A stretch of 64,000 nt of DNA from Schistosoma mansoni (lineage: Eukaryota; Platyhelminthes; Trematoda; Strigeidida; Schistosomatidae), in NCBI RefSeq assembly GCF_000237925.1, contig NC_031496.1:13614564-13678563 (forward strand), read 5' to 3'. Below are positions 1-11,336 of this stretch, piece by piece. Every line of letters starts with the position of its first letter. The first letter of the stretch is position 1. The position numbers and the translations under genes are program-made. The notes beneath the pieces are model-generated. The model saw nothing but the letters and a program-made list of their open reading frames with translations, did not search any database and was not told where the DNA came from.

Positions 1-2058
1 ACTTTATATGAATTTTCAAGCTTGAATAAATTCGCTTAATGAGTAAAAGCGTAATATAATGCTTTGATAATCCTTTCTTCCTCTATTTTTTTTTAATAGT
101 ACCAATTACTTATCCATACTAGGACTGTATGGATGTCATGACCTAGTAAACTGAGGAGTATGTATTATTTCCTTAAATACCATCATGGCTTATAATGCTA
201 CTAATAACAGCATAATTCATACGGTTGGATGAATTTAAAACAAGTTTTCTAAAAACTTATCACCTTTTTAAGCATAAAGATTTTCATCTCATAGGACATG
301 TAAACTCTAATCCCTCTTTTTCTAAAGGATTATATTTCCATTTTTAAATTTATTGCCTGAATTAATTTGTTTCCTTGACCATTTGCTTATATGAATGAAT
401 ACTGGTAAAACCATGAACATGTCAGTTTTGCGATGTACAAATCAATTAAACAAGCAAATAATCGATGATTCTGACTAGTCCAGAGGGATAACGCAACTCA
501 GCATTAATTACTACCAAGTAATCTTGCTTCTATAAGTCATTCACAACCTAAATAGTTTGGTGGTAATATTTCTGACTGTGATATTGACTGATAAAAGTGT
601 GGATTCCTATAAAAAAGCCATTTCTGTCAAAGTTGTCATATATGCCTGAATCCTGGATTTAGGATTCCATACCAACTGCTGTCAACTACCCTATATATAT
701 ATGGAGATAGGCATAAAAAAACCTATTTTGTAAATGCTACTAAGGTTTATAATTTAGCTTTAAAAGTGAGTTAGTTTTTAGCTCTGATAGCTGAGTTTAT
801 ATACTTACTACAGATGCAGCTCATAACTTACATGTACTTTTGGAGATTGAAATCACTAGATGTTTCATTACAAGGTTTTTGTTAGATTTTAACGAAATTA
901 CTGAGCGGTTGGTAATCACTGAACGTTATTAGTTAATAAAATGCTTTGATTAAATATTTGTTAAAATTTAGTCAAACGATTAAAAGAAGGGAATACCAAA
1001 GTAAAATACCCAAAGATTAATCAGAAAATCCTACTTACTCACCAAAGAATAACGGTGCCTCATTGCAAAGATTAACTTGGGACTCAAAGTAACTTTCGTA
1101 TCTCAATAATACTGTGAAACTTGTCTTTAAAAGTTGTTGATTTCGAATCTATGTTGATACAACTTGAGTGAAAAAGATTCAAAAACAAAGAATACTACAA
1201 TCTGGAGTAATTTTTGCTGTTATGTGTTTTACACCGTACTTCAAACAGACAGACATCATCAATATAGAACCTAACACAGATTAATCTTCAGTTCAGATAC
1301 AACTTTGCGTTCGGCTTTTAAGAATAATTATTATTAATAGTGTGATGTGTGCTACTGATGTCGATAGATATAAGTAGTATGTATCACCATTGGAAAGTGG
1401 AATGCCTGAAGGTAGAAGGTTAAAAAGATCAAAGAGAACAGAACGAGAACAGAGAATGACTGGTATAGAAACGACGAAGTCTGAGACAATTGATGAACAT
1501 TTTACAAATGAATTATTTATTGTATAGTTCTCAGATTTTATTAAGAGATTCTGTAATTTTGTATTCAAATACACTCAGTTGTCCCCACTGCTGTTTTCGT
1601 TCACTACTATAGTATTTATCTCGAAATTAAAACTACTTATTAGATAATTCCTGATAATTAGATACATTGCTTTTGTCTAAAACTCAATATAATACCTTAA
1701 GAACAAAAATATAGGGAACTAGAAACTCAAGTGATAAGCTTCAAACATTATGACCAAAAAGCAAACTAGCTTCTAATCATTAAGTGAATCTCCGCAGAAT
1801 AACTAACCACATATTACTTATATGATAAATAGGTATAAGATAAATTTCTTGAAATTGCAATGATTAGAAAATCATTAATGAAATTCAATAAGAGTTGTAA
1901 CAATATCGCATACGGAGTACAGTCAAAAAATGTCCATCCATAAATTTAAACTCAATTTTTTAGTGATATTATGAATGATTCAATACATGAAACTTCCAGA
2001 TACAACTTCATTTAAGTCTCTGTATTTGTACTACTGAGTAGTCTCATACAAAAAATTA
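1..2058. other. No recognisable gene (AT-rich, probably intron of the protocadherin gene)
   Basis: I see no exon with believable splice sites and no repeat I recognise. The longest open frame is antisense and has no family resemblance. Because the first protocadherin exon in the window begins at a splice acceptor at 10166, this stretch is probably an upstream intron of that gene, but it could also be intergenic. Confidence 0.4.
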
Positions 2059-2119
2059 GAACAACACATGTAAGCGAACAATTGTTTTCAATTAGATCGT
2101 CATCAGGCTTTACTCTAAT
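2059..2119 (-). repeat. Left inverted terminal repeat, 61 bp
   Basis: This is the exact reverse complement of 3261-3321. It begins GAACAACACATGTAAGCG when read on the plus strand. The hammerhead-like motif lies on the minus strand here. Confidence 0.85.
2070..2113 (-). ncRNA. Penelope-type hammerhead-like motif (mirror copy)
   Basis: This is the same motif as at 3267-3310, carried on the minus strand by the left inverted repeat and identical in sequence, with the same weak stem II. The element therefore has one candidate ribozyme on each strand. Confidence 0.35.
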
Positions 2120-2315
2120 TGATAGTGGTCATAATATAGGTAAATCGAAATCAATTCGAGTGATCTATCATATACCTCAATCATTTCTCAACGGAGTTCG
2201 TTCCCGTCTCCTTCATATGGCAGAAGCCATAGGAATCCGTACACTCCACCCCAATTTATGTGTACAGAAGAAATTCGTAATCCCCCTATCCTTTCCATGG
2301 CCGGACATAACTTAA
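2082..2315 (+). pseudogene. C-terminal remnant of a Penelope-like retrotransposon protein
   Basis: This 77-codon open frame starts inside the left inverted repeat and ends at TAA. Its body reads as a real coding remnant: a segment with AEAIGIRTLHPNLCVQKK followed by an FPWP-type end. That is the kind of terminus I associate with schistosome Penelope-like reverse transcriptase/endonuclease proteins. No reverse-transcriptase or GIY-YIG catalytic motif is present, so it is a 5'-truncated leftover. The family assignment rests on pattern memory, not on a search. Confidence 0.35.
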
Positions 2316-2371
2316 CAAATGACATTATTATTATTTTTTTTAAATTTTATTTTTAATTTTGTTATCATTTG

Positions 2372-2926
2372 AATTCATTTAGTATTGTTTGTTTGAATTT
2401 TCCCATTGATGTTTAGGACTGCAACTGGTCAGTCTCTTATTGGCATATGTGTATACTGTGTGTATTGCCTTAATTCACAAGCATTGTAAGCAAAGATGGA
2501 TAGCGGCTAGCAGTGGAATCCAGGACACGTGCGTTTCGCCCTGTTTGGGACTCGTCAACTGGATGTACCTGCATCTCAGAATTGATGTTCACCCTGGGAC
2601 TCGAACCTATATCGAGGCAATACGCACAGTATGCACATATGCCAATTAGAGACTGACCAGTTGCAGTCCTAACACACCGATGGGAAGATTTAAACAAACA
2701 ATACTAAATGAATTTAAACTTCACCCCAATGGACAAGCACGTGGCTATCAGGACTCAGTAGCTGAATGGATAACGCGATGGTGTTTGAAGCGAAAGGTAC
2801 TGGGTTCAAGTCCCAGAGTGAACATCAACTCTGAGATGCAGGTACATCCAGCTGACGAGTCCCAAATAGGACGAAACGCGTGTCCTGGATTCCACTGCTA
2901 GCCACTATCCATCTTTGCTTACAGTA
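2372..2926. mobile_element. Sm-alpha-type hammerhead SINE, head-to-head inverted pair with 14-bp target duplication
   Basis: TTTGTTATCATTTG occurs at 2358-2371 and again at 2927-2940, directly flanking the pair, so both arms entered as one unit. The left arm (2372-2607) is antisense and runs from the 5' leader of the SINE back through its hammerhead and box B. The right arm (2608-2926) is a nearly complete sense copy with a tRNA-like head (box A near 2759, box B GGTTCAAGTCC near 2812), hammerhead and the usual end CATCTTTGCT. The antisense hammerhead has lost the first core C (TTGACGA instead of CTGACGA), whereas the sense one is intact. The pair sits inside the Penelope-like element. Confidence 0.8.
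2846..2890 (+). ncRNA. Hammerhead ribozyme, Sm-alpha type, intact core
   Basis: The core reads CTGACGA, then stem II GTCC/GGAC with a six-base loop, GAAA, a two-pair stem III (AC/GT), and C at the cleavage position. Stem I is six perfect pairs (ATCCAG with CTGGAT). All conserved core positions that I can check are present, so self-cleavage of the transcript is plausible. This is the known ribozyme of schistosome Sm-alpha satellites/SINEs. Confidence 0.85.
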
Positions 2927-3260
2927 TTTGTTATCATTTGTTTGTAATTTTCTGCCTTTTTCCACTTGTATTTTTCACTATCTAATTACTTACCTACTTC
3001 TTATTACATAATGATTTTAATGTTTTGTGATTACTATTCTAGTCTATTTACCCACGTTTGACTTCCTATATCCTATGTTTAACTATAGATAAGACTTTTG
3101 TTATCGTAATTTAATATTCTTACTACTATCAGTACATCAGTCTTCCCACTATCAACTTGTACTTTTACCTATTATGCTCGGTGACGTATTCTATTTCATT
3201 GTGATTATTGACTCAGATAACCTTGATTGATCTAACAATTTCGTATAAATATTCATGTAC

Positions 3261-3321
3261 ATTAGAGTAAAGCCTGATGACGATCTAATTGAAAACAATT
3301 GTTCGCTTACATGTGTTGTTC
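3261..3321 (+). repeat. Right inverted terminal repeat, 61 bp
   Basis: This is the exact reverse complement of 2059-2119. It contains the plus-strand hammerhead-like motif described at 3267-3310. Confidence 0.85.
3267..3310 (+). ncRNA. Penelope-type hammerhead-like motif
   Basis: The order of core elements fits a minimal type I hammerhead. CTGATGA is at 3274-3280, GAAA at 3291-3294, a 3-bp stem III (AAC/GTT) is closed by the loop AATT, and C follows at the cleavage position 3304. Stem I can form as AAGC with GCTT plus a bulge and two more pairs. The weak point is stem II, CGATCTAATT, whose first pair would be C-U. Penelope elements are known to carry hammerheads with a very short stem III. 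Activity is doubtful. Confidence 0.4.
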
Positions 3322-3331
3322 ATACAAAAAA

Positions 3332-4458
3332 GAAAAGCTCTTTAACTGTTAAACAAATGATGAGAACAAACTTCAAATCAATATTTCCCATGTTTTCATG
3401 TTGTGTATTTTTTTTAAAAATCTAGAAAGTATAAATAGATGGTATCACAAGACATCATAATTAATGTTTTCTTGATTAATGTGTGATTGATCTATCAAAT
3501 GATATTTCTTTATTGGTAATGAAGAAAGTAATTTATATGTAATTAACTGATATTTATGATTATCTTCATGACTGAATTAAAATATAATATTAAGTCCCAA
3601 AACAATATATTTCTGATTATACTATAAATTCATATGCATGGATACCTGTTATATCGATTGAGTGCGTGCCCTCGTTAATATATGACGTTATAAGACCGCC
3701 AATTAGAAAGGAGTGAATTATCGATCAGAGCAATGATACACAAAATCGGTATGAGCAGTTTTGATCACTTATCAGTCCTGCTTTCTGCCCAGCCCAGTCA
3801 GTTAAATCCAGAAAATCAATAACAGCCTCTGCAATATGAATCATTATTCACAAACATACTGGGTTTATATACCGAACAGACAGACCACATCATACCATAA
3901 AATAGAAAATAATATTTGTACAAGATTTGGCCAAATGTGGCTGTAAATGTGGGGAACAGTAATTAATAGACTGGGTATAACTCAAGAATGGTAAATCATA
4001 CAGTAATAGTCTATGGGTCAAAATAAAGCTCATAATAAAAGGGACATGAATATGAATAGTTTAGTTACTTAACAATTATACAATAGAAAATATTGGTCTA
4101 TAAATAGTCCTCAAAGTTACCATTCATAATTCTCCACGGGATGTAACAATACTTTTATCAGAATGATGATAAATTTCATTAATCATTCACTTATCACTTA
4201 CCTGAACTTCAGAAAATAACATGATCACGATTTAAAATCAATTAATAAGAAGCCTAGGTTTAAGGTTTCATGTTACTAGGTAATCATTTTCAAATCGTAT
4301 TTGGAATCTAAGCCAGCCAACAGCATTCCTAGAAAAACTGACATAAGATAGAATGATCATATATGATTAAATATCAAGAAACTGGTCACCACTCAGTGAA
4401 TGAATAATCTAACTCCAGTAATATTCATGATGCATCCAAATAAACCATTATATTTATT
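3332..4458. other. No recognisable gene
   Basis: AT-rich sequence with frequent stops in all frames. No splice-framed exon, tRNA-like head or hammerhead core was seen. Confidence 0.4.
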
Positions 4459-4723
4459 AGCAAAGACGGATAGTGGCTAGCATTGAAATTCAGGATGCGC
4501 GTCTCGTCCTATTTGAGACTCGTCAGCTAGATGTACCCGCATCTCAGAGTTGATGTTCACTCTGGGACTCGAACCCAGTACGTTCGCTTTAAAAGCCATC
4601 GTGTTATCCACTCAGCTACTGAGTCCTGATAGCCACTTGCTCGTGCAATGGGATGAAGTTTAAATTTACTTAGTACTGTTTGTTTGTATCTTCCCATTGA
4701 TGTTTAGGCCTGCAACTGGTCAG
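4459..4723 (-). mobile_element. Sm-alpha-type hammerhead SINE, single copy
   Basis: Read on the minus strand it holds the leader (CTGACCAGTTGCAG...), the tRNA-like head with box A (TAGCTGAGTGGATAAC) and box B (GGGTTCGAGTCC), the hammerhead region and the AGCCACTATCC tail. The ribozyme core carries GAGAC where GAAAC is required, so it is probably dead. Unlike the copies at 2372, 37515 and 61978, there is no inverted partner. Confidence 0.8.
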
Positions 4724-7339
4724 TTATTTTTACGTTTTCTTTATTTTCAATCTCTTCTTATTTTAGTAACTTAAAATTCAACAGTTTAAATTGATATAGA
4801 TCTATTCTGAATCTCATGTCTGTTTCTTGACAATTTGTCTAAATTATAACTATTTTGTTAAGATTAGATTTAAACTAAACTATGCATATATTTACTAAAA
4901 TACCTGTATACTAGATTACATCATAAATTTAATCTTCTAACCAGTATTTACATATGCTGAATATATAAGAAATTATAAATTCCACAAATATAAGTATATT
5001 ACCCCCCCCCCTTATATCAATTTTTACTAATATGTAAACATTTATTTGTTTACATTAGACCTACAATTTTGTCGTTTATTTTAAATATATATAAATGAAT
5101 CATTGACTAATGTACAATCTGTATTTTTAGTTTCCATCTGTCAACATTGACCTAATCTATGGATAAATAAACTGAAATATTTCATTGAATAAATAACTAA
5201 ATAATCATATTCAAAGTATAATTAGTTTTATATCCGACTCTATATTACCTTACTCTATTCAATACATCTTTTAATATTCTAAATGTAATTAAGTAACTGT
5301 AAAGCTTTTATTGATTAACATGTAGACATCTTTATAAATGGTGGAGAGAGCTAGTTTTTACCATGGATTGATAACATTTTTGTAGATGAGCTATAGAAGT
5401 TTCTATTGAGAAACTTATCTAGTAACGGTAAAACATCTCAAAAGTGAGGTAGACGTTACTGATATAGAGTCTTATTAAAAATTACTTGAAGTTAATAATA
5501 TGAAATAGGGGTTTTTTGAAGCAATATTGTGAAATAACGAGCAATATTTATAGCTCAGGACAAGAATATTAAAAAAGAATATTAGAGGTTTTGTGTTCTA
5601 TGAGTTAGAAAATTCAACTGTTGAATTTTAATTACTCTTTTAGACATGATCAAAATGTGCTTTATAAGAGTAACAAAGGCTTCAAAAATAAACCACGCAG
5701 CTCAAAGAACACGAGATTGACATATTCTTACTTCCTCCTTTGAACAGTCTATTGGATTCGAAGGTAAATTTGTTAGAATTGTAAATATTGACCACTTTGA
5801 GGTCTGATGAACTAGTTCAAAGATTAGAATAAACGCACCATTGCGTCTGAGAGTTTTGAACATGATCGTGATAAGAATTTTGTACACGTATAATTATGCA
5901 CGGGTCTAGGACTAGAAATAAGATGTTAGAGTATTCAACACACTACCATGACTACAGACTATTACAGCTAATGTCTAGTATCATTTTAAAAATGATTTAG
6001 CTGAAAATCATATGTTAAACAGCTATAGTCATAACAAAAGCACAGGTTACTTTTGGTGGCTCTTAAGTCGTAAAATATAATGGTGATTACAAATGGATCT
6101 CGATCATTTACATACTTGGAGAATACCTTTTTTATGAGTTCTGTATAAACATAGGACGATGAATTTTAACTAAAAGCCAAACAACTAAAATACATGAAAT
6201 TAGAGAAAACATTGAATTTGTTTTATAAAAATGAATTTGATGAATGACCATGGATTAATGAAAACATTAATATGTATCCAACAAAATGTTACACCTTTCC
6301 CACTGGTTTCGTTTGTGAATTGTTTTTCTCAAAAATCATAAATTTCTTATTCTTTTCATTATCCTTAAAAGAAAAATGGAATACATTTTTTGAGTTAATT
6401 AAAAAAATTGAACTTTGATTATCATTTTTTTGGTATTATCAAATACATCTGTACTTTCCTATGAAGTATAATCAAAACAATGTAAGTGTACATGTATTTT
6501 TAGTCTTAAATAATTATGTATATAATGTCCATATGCAACGAGGGAAACCTTTTCATAGTGTTAAATGTTTCAAATGTTAATTTGTATTTGAACAACCTTA
6601 TGATAAGCTAAAATAAATGTAGTAACTTTGGAAATAATTATTTTAGATTGATTAATACCTACTAAATATTCAACTGTTGAATCTTGTGACTTGTTCAGTT
6701 TAGCCTACAGCAATTGTTCAATTCAGAACGAATAAGATTCATCTAATTTGATTAGGTCTTGATTCAAGCTCGGCCACTGATACATAAAATACTCCGATAA
6801 TTTTCCCGGAACTATGAAACTTAGAGAGAAAATAGGAGGGAAGAAAAAGCTTTGTATTCAACGAAGAAGAGAAAGATGTAAAAGAATTCTGTAAATATTG
6901 TAACAAATCATGATCTCGGGATATGGAAAATTAACAAACTAAAGTGATAACAGCCGTTTGCAAAACATCAAAGGTTATACTAGTAAATGAATTAGAAAAA
7001 GTGTACTCGCGGTTATCGCAACAGGAAAGACATAGACAGATATTCACAAAAATTAAACTTCAGGTCTTCCCAGCATTAACGAAAATCATCTTACGCGTTT
7101 CCTATATCCAACAGTGAGGTTTCATACAACAATCAATATTAATAATTACTGTCAGTTTACGATACAGTACAGTTCACAATCAAAGTCACTAATAAATTAC
7201 TGCCTAGACATAAACTAATGTGAATTCATCGGTTTTATTTTTTTGTTACAGTTCGAGAAAGAAAAAAAGTCCCAAAGAATTACTAACACGTTCACAACAG
7301 TAAATTTACTTGAGTATTTACAAAAATATCTATATGATC
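4724..7339. other. No recognisable gene
   Basis: AT-rich, with a poly-C tract near 5001. I found no exon with matching splice sites and no mobile element. Confidence 0.4.
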
Positions 7340-7530
7340 TTAAAGATCCTAAATAGGACGAAACGCGTATCTTGCATCCCATTGCTAGCCACCGCGATCT
7401 CAGCTTATAATCATTGTGATTGAAAGCAATATCGAGGCAATCTGCACAGAATGTACATAAGACAATAAAAGACTGATCAATTTCAGTCGTAAACATCGGT
7501 GAAGTGATTCAAACAACCAATATGAAAATG
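7340..7530 (+). mobile_element. Sm-alpha-type SINE fragment
   Basis: It begins within the hammerhead stem II loop (CTAAATAGGACGAAACGCG). It continues through the post-ribozyme tail and into the leader of a following unit (GACTGATCAATTTCAGTC...), then stops at the AATATGAAAATGAATT leader segment. The tRNA-like head and the first half of the ribozyme are missing. Tail running into the next leader suggests a multimeric RNA template. Confidence 0.65.
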
Positions 7531-7797
7531 AATTAGATCTTAAAGATTTTTTTTCATGAACTAAAGATCTGTTGAAAAAAATGGATTTTGAACATAACAG
7601 CTGTAATATCACTCTCTGGTTACCAATAGTTTCCTTACTAATGATATTATTTTAATGGAAACTATCTACAAAACTACATAAAACTTTCAAAATAAAACAT
7701 TCACTTAAGAATAACTAATCATATTCTAGTATATTCTATTGGAAAATTTAAAATAACACTGTCTTGAACTCTTTTCGGAAAAAAACGAAATCATAAG

Positions 7798-8288
7798 TAG
7801 TTGAATTCATGAGTCAATTGAAGCTAGACAGCCATGAAAATCTGGAAGCACCGGACAACCGTTTCGTCCTTTTATGGAACTCCTCGGCAATGCGCACCCA
7901 TGGTCCCGCCTTGCGAGATTCGAATCCAAGACCTATCAGTCTCGTACGCGAACGTCTAGCCTCCAGACCACTGAGCCGGCATCCAACGGTGTTAATGTCT
8001 AACTTTAACCGATCCATGAAATTCAGCGACACATCCACCATTGTCTTCAGTGAGTTACTATCTCACATCAGACCTGGTTGGACTCCACTGGTCATTGATT
8101 CCCACTAGAACTCTAGGAAATACCTTTTGAGACCAGTTACTGGTGATAGGTCTTGGGTTCAAATCTCACGAGGCGGGATCGTGGATGCGCACTGCTGAGG
8201 AGTCCCGCGAAAGGACGAAACGGCTATCCAGTACTTCCAGGGTTTTCCATTATGGTCTAGCTTCAACTGACTCATGATTTCAACTATA
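7798..8288. mobile_element. Type-B hammerhead SINE, head-to-head inverted pair
   Basis: The left arm (7798-8091) is a full-length antisense copy of the element seen at 63520-63823. The right arm (8129-8288) is a 5'-truncated sense copy starting in the tRNA-like head (box B GGGTTCAAATC). Both arms end in the same AGTCAATTGAAG/CTTCAACTGACT sequence, so the ends mirror each other. The antisense ribozyme core has CCGAGGA instead of CTGAGGA; the sense core is CTGAGGA...GAAAC. I could not see a convincing target-site duplication. Confidence 0.75.
8190..8232 (+). ncRNA. Hammerhead ribozyme, type-B SINE, near-intact
   Basis: CTGAGGA, stem II GTCC/GGAC and GAAAC are present, and stem I CACTG pairs with CAGTA except at the last base. 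The second stem III pair is broken (C with A), so activity would be reduced. Confidence 0.6.
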
Positions 8289-9010
8289 TAATATTACTAA
8301 CATCTCCACAAAACCCACTTCTGAAATGAATAAATAATCAACTTCACTAAAAAGTTTTATATAAACATGAATATACCTTCTAGAAATTTAAATTTTATCA
8401 TTTTCACCATAAAACTGACTGTTCAGTAATAAGTTTTTTTAGTTTACCTGTATAAGATTTAAAATTAAAACAAGAAAAATATTATTTATTTTACTGTATT
8501 AAAACCAAAAAAATGTAATTTGAACGGCAAGATCTATTACCATTAAAATTAGAGAAGATTCAAAATATATGGAATTTATGATTGGTAAAGTTCAATATAA
8601 ATAAATATATCTATATTCATATATCAAAACAAACTTTCTATATAAATCCTTATGATTTATCCAATCCAACATGATTATTATGTATATACCCTTGAATAGG
8701 TTTAGTTTAGTTGTTATGATAAAGATCATGGTATTTCGAATTAATGAATTAAAAAAATAAAATATCATTTTTAATTTATATATTCCCCTAAGATTTATAT
8801 GATTTTTGTGTTGTTTTTTGAATGGTCTTATTTTGATGGGAAATGCAAGAGAAAAACAAAGTGAATAATTCAATGATTTAGTTAAATAATGATAGAATAT
8901 AGAAAAATTATCCTTTCGATATTGTAATAAAAAAATACATTAGGTATTTCAAAATTAAATGAATTCAGTGTTGGATAAATCTATTAAAACAAAACAATAA
9001 TCATATTATA
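8289..9010. other. No recognisable gene
   Basis: Very AT-rich spacer with runs of A and T. No supported feature. Confidence 0.4.
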
Positions 9011-9177
9011 TATAGTTGAGATCATGAGTTAATTGAAGCTAGACCACCATGGAAAACCTGGAAGCACTGGACGGCCGTTTCGTCTTATTGTGGGACTCCT
9101 CAGAAGTGTGCATCCACGATCCCGCCTAGCGAGATTTGAACCAAGGACCTATCAGTCTCACACACGAGCACTTAACC
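9011..9177 (-). mobile_element. Type-B hammerhead SINE, 5'-truncated
   Basis: On the minus strand it runs from inside the tRNA-like head (after box A), through box B (TTGGTTCAAATC), the ribozyme and the CTAGCTTCAATTAACTCATGA tail. The copy ends next to a run of ATTGCATC. Confidence 0.75.
9065..9109 (-). ncRNA. Hammerhead ribozyme, type-B SINE
   Basis: The minus strand reads CTGAGGA, stem II GTC/GAC, GAAAC, a stem III AC/GT and C at the cleavage position. One stem I pair next to the core is lost. The core itself looks intact. Confidence 0.6.
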
Positions 9178-10165
9178 ATATTGCATCATATTGCATGATT
9201 TTTTTTCATTTTATTTTGTCCATTCCTAAGAATCTGAAACTGTTGTCGGGTAATACATTCGGTTGAATTTGATTTTTATGACAGCAAACAAATTATTATG
9301 AGTGATTTATTGATTCATAGAATAATTTCGACTATTATCCAATGACTGGATTGTAGAGATTTCGATGAGACTATAATTTATGGAGAACCCTTGAGCGATG
9401 CTAGAGTGACCTTCAGAGTTTCCACCTAATAACTAGGACTAAATAAGGGTTATAAAGCAATGTGAGGAATTAGAATTATGATTTACAGTTGATGGTTATG
9501 GTTAGGAATTATATTTACAGTGTTCATCATGAACTGACATCAGCTGTAATGCCAAAACGGTATTTCGCCAAATGGATGAATGGATTTTGTGTTAAAATCC
9601 AAGACCTGTTATCTTACGCTTGATGGTTTCGTCCATAAATTATAGTCTCACCGAGATTCCAATTAACTTGGTCTATATTTGATGTGGGCAGTTACATGTT
9701 ATTTATAAGGTTTGCAAGTAGGTTATGAGAACTTGTTTCAAAATGAACAGAAAAATAAAGGATATGATTTTAACGGAATAAACAGTTCAAGTTGGACAAG
9801 TCCTGAACTACACTTCTGTCCTCTTTTAACCACTTTTAAAAGAAAAACAATGACAACCATAGACAGATACGTGGAAATTTTCAGTTCATCTTTTCAATAT
9901 GATCTGTCCTTGAAACAAATTTTAGGTCGTTAGTTTTCTCTCTCATTAGTAAAATAACATCAAGTGGTATACTTTACGGTTTAATTCTCCCTAAGTTCAA
10001 TTAGATTAATGTAAAAGACATCTTGTCTGTTGAAAATGTCACACTTGATGCATTTGTCGTAATACCACCTAAGTACTAAGACTACTTGCATTTATGTTTC
10101 ATCTAAATATTATATATTTTCACTTCTGAACAAATCTAATGTAACACTTCCCCGTTTTCTACTAG
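9178..10165. other. Probable intron of the protocadherin gene
   Basis: No exon was recognised. It ends in the pyrimidine-rich acceptor TTTTCTACTAG just before 10166. An open frame at 9712-9933 has no family resemblance and no fitting splice sites. Confidence 0.45.
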
Positions 10166-11336
10166 GTTCAATATTTTCTTCGTCAACCAAGTAGAGAATT
10201 TGATTTGGACAAAAATACAGGCAAATTAACTGTACGTAAAAATTCAATCGACATTAGCAAGCATCATCCAAATGAATTATTTGGAAAATTTGTAAGTTTA
10301 TTAGACCGTGAACAAAAAGATACTTATGAATTAACAGTATATGCTGAAGATTCTGGTAACCCATCAAGACGTGCAAATACAGTTATACATATTAGTATAT
10401 CAGATGTAAATGATCATGCACCCGAATTTCGTTATCCTACACCTCATGGTATTGGAAGTTTACTGAATATATCATGTGCACAATTAGGAAGTCAAATTAT
10501 AGCTCACGTACATGCAAATGATTCAGATACAGGACGTAACGGTGATATTGAATACAGTATTATTCGTCAAAACAGCAGACTACAATTGCAAAAAGTTAAA
10601 CGTAGTGGTGATGATGATTTACCAACAAATATTCAAGAGAAATCAGAAAACACTGCATCCAGGGGTAAAAATTCTCAGTCAAATCATACAGCCTCACCGG
10701 ATGTAAAAGAAACTACAGTTGTTCAGGATGGCGTAAATAAAACTGACGAGACTAAAAATATTTCTAATACAAGACATGTTAAGTGGGCTCCATTATCCCA
10801 AGTACTTTTAGGTGGACCCACAGAAGACCACTTTGATATTGATAGTTATAGTGGTCAATTATTTTTAATTCATCCTATATTTGATTGCAGCCAATCAGTT
10901 GATGTAAAATTATTAATTCAAGCAACTGATGGTGGTCAACCACCAAAATCATCTACAGCTCAACTGACATTACATATTTATCCAGTGACTATGACAAATG
11001 GATTAGATAATGAGAATAACCAAAATATTAATAATAATAATGATAATTTTCTGAGTGTTACAGATATTCGACATAATTTAGATTTTAATCGACGTTTAAG
11101 TAGCAATACAAATTCATGGACAGATCATAAAAACTCAAGATCAATATATCAACGAGCTGGATTCAGTGTTTCGCCTTCTGGTATAACAAGTAATCAAAGA
11201 AACATGAATAATTATCATTGGCCAGCTATTGTTGGCTTGATTGTAGCTATGATTGTCTTAATACTGTTACTATGTCTTATGTTGATTATTTTAAGAAGAA
11301 GATTTATTATGGATACTAGAAAGCTGCCCACTAAAG
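10166..11336 (+). CDS. Protocadherin-like receptor, exon with last cadherin repeats and transmembrane helix
   Basis: This exon is bounded by CTACTAG|GTT and AAAG|GTATGT and encodes about 390 residues. Residues 1-91 are most of one extracellular cadherin repeat with the calcium-binding signatures LDRE (near 46) and DVNDHAPEF (83-91). A further repeat follows (HANDSDTGRNGDIEYSI, then DSYSGQLF and ATDGGQPP). It is split by roughly 75 extra residues rich in Ser, Lys and Asn. A 25-residue hydrophobic helix at about 352-376 is followed by the stop-transfer basic stretch RRR. The product would be a single-pass cell-surface adhesion receptor; the repeat motifs and short membrane-proximal exon suggest a delta-type protocadherin. 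Upstream exons lie outside or were not found. The coding strand keeps one open frame across the whole exon, so it is clearly functional. Confidence 0.9.

Larger units (their letters stand above)
2059..3321 (+). mobile_element. Penelope-like element fragment with 61-bp inverted ends, interrupted by a SINE pair
   Basis: Positions 2059-2119 and 3261-3321 are the same 61 bases in opposite orientation with no mismatch that I can find. The 10-mer ATACAAAAAA lies just outside both ends (2046-2055 and 3322-3331), directly abutting on the right and three bases away on the left, as expected for a target-site duplication. Inside, a short open frame (to 2315) resembles the C-terminal end of schistosome Penelope-like reverse-transcriptase proteins. 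A SINE pair at 2372-2926 was inserted later with its own duplication; without it the element is about 0.7 kb. Penelope-like elements commonly carry terminal repeats in inverted orientation and hammerhead motifs, which fits. A MITE-type DNA transposon is the alternative. Confidence 0.5.

Noticed and set aside
2759-2830. A functional tRNA gene at the SINE head
   Set aside because: Box A and box B are present, but the acceptor and anticodon arms do not pair and the segment recurs in all SINE copies.
2059-3321. MITE or DNA transposon
   Set aside because: Not excluded, but the Penelope-like ORF end and hammerhead-like motif in the ends favour a Penelope-like element.
8592-8873. 93-codon minus-strand frame
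   Set aside because: Composition is Ile/Phe/Lys/Tyr as expected from random AT-rich sequence.
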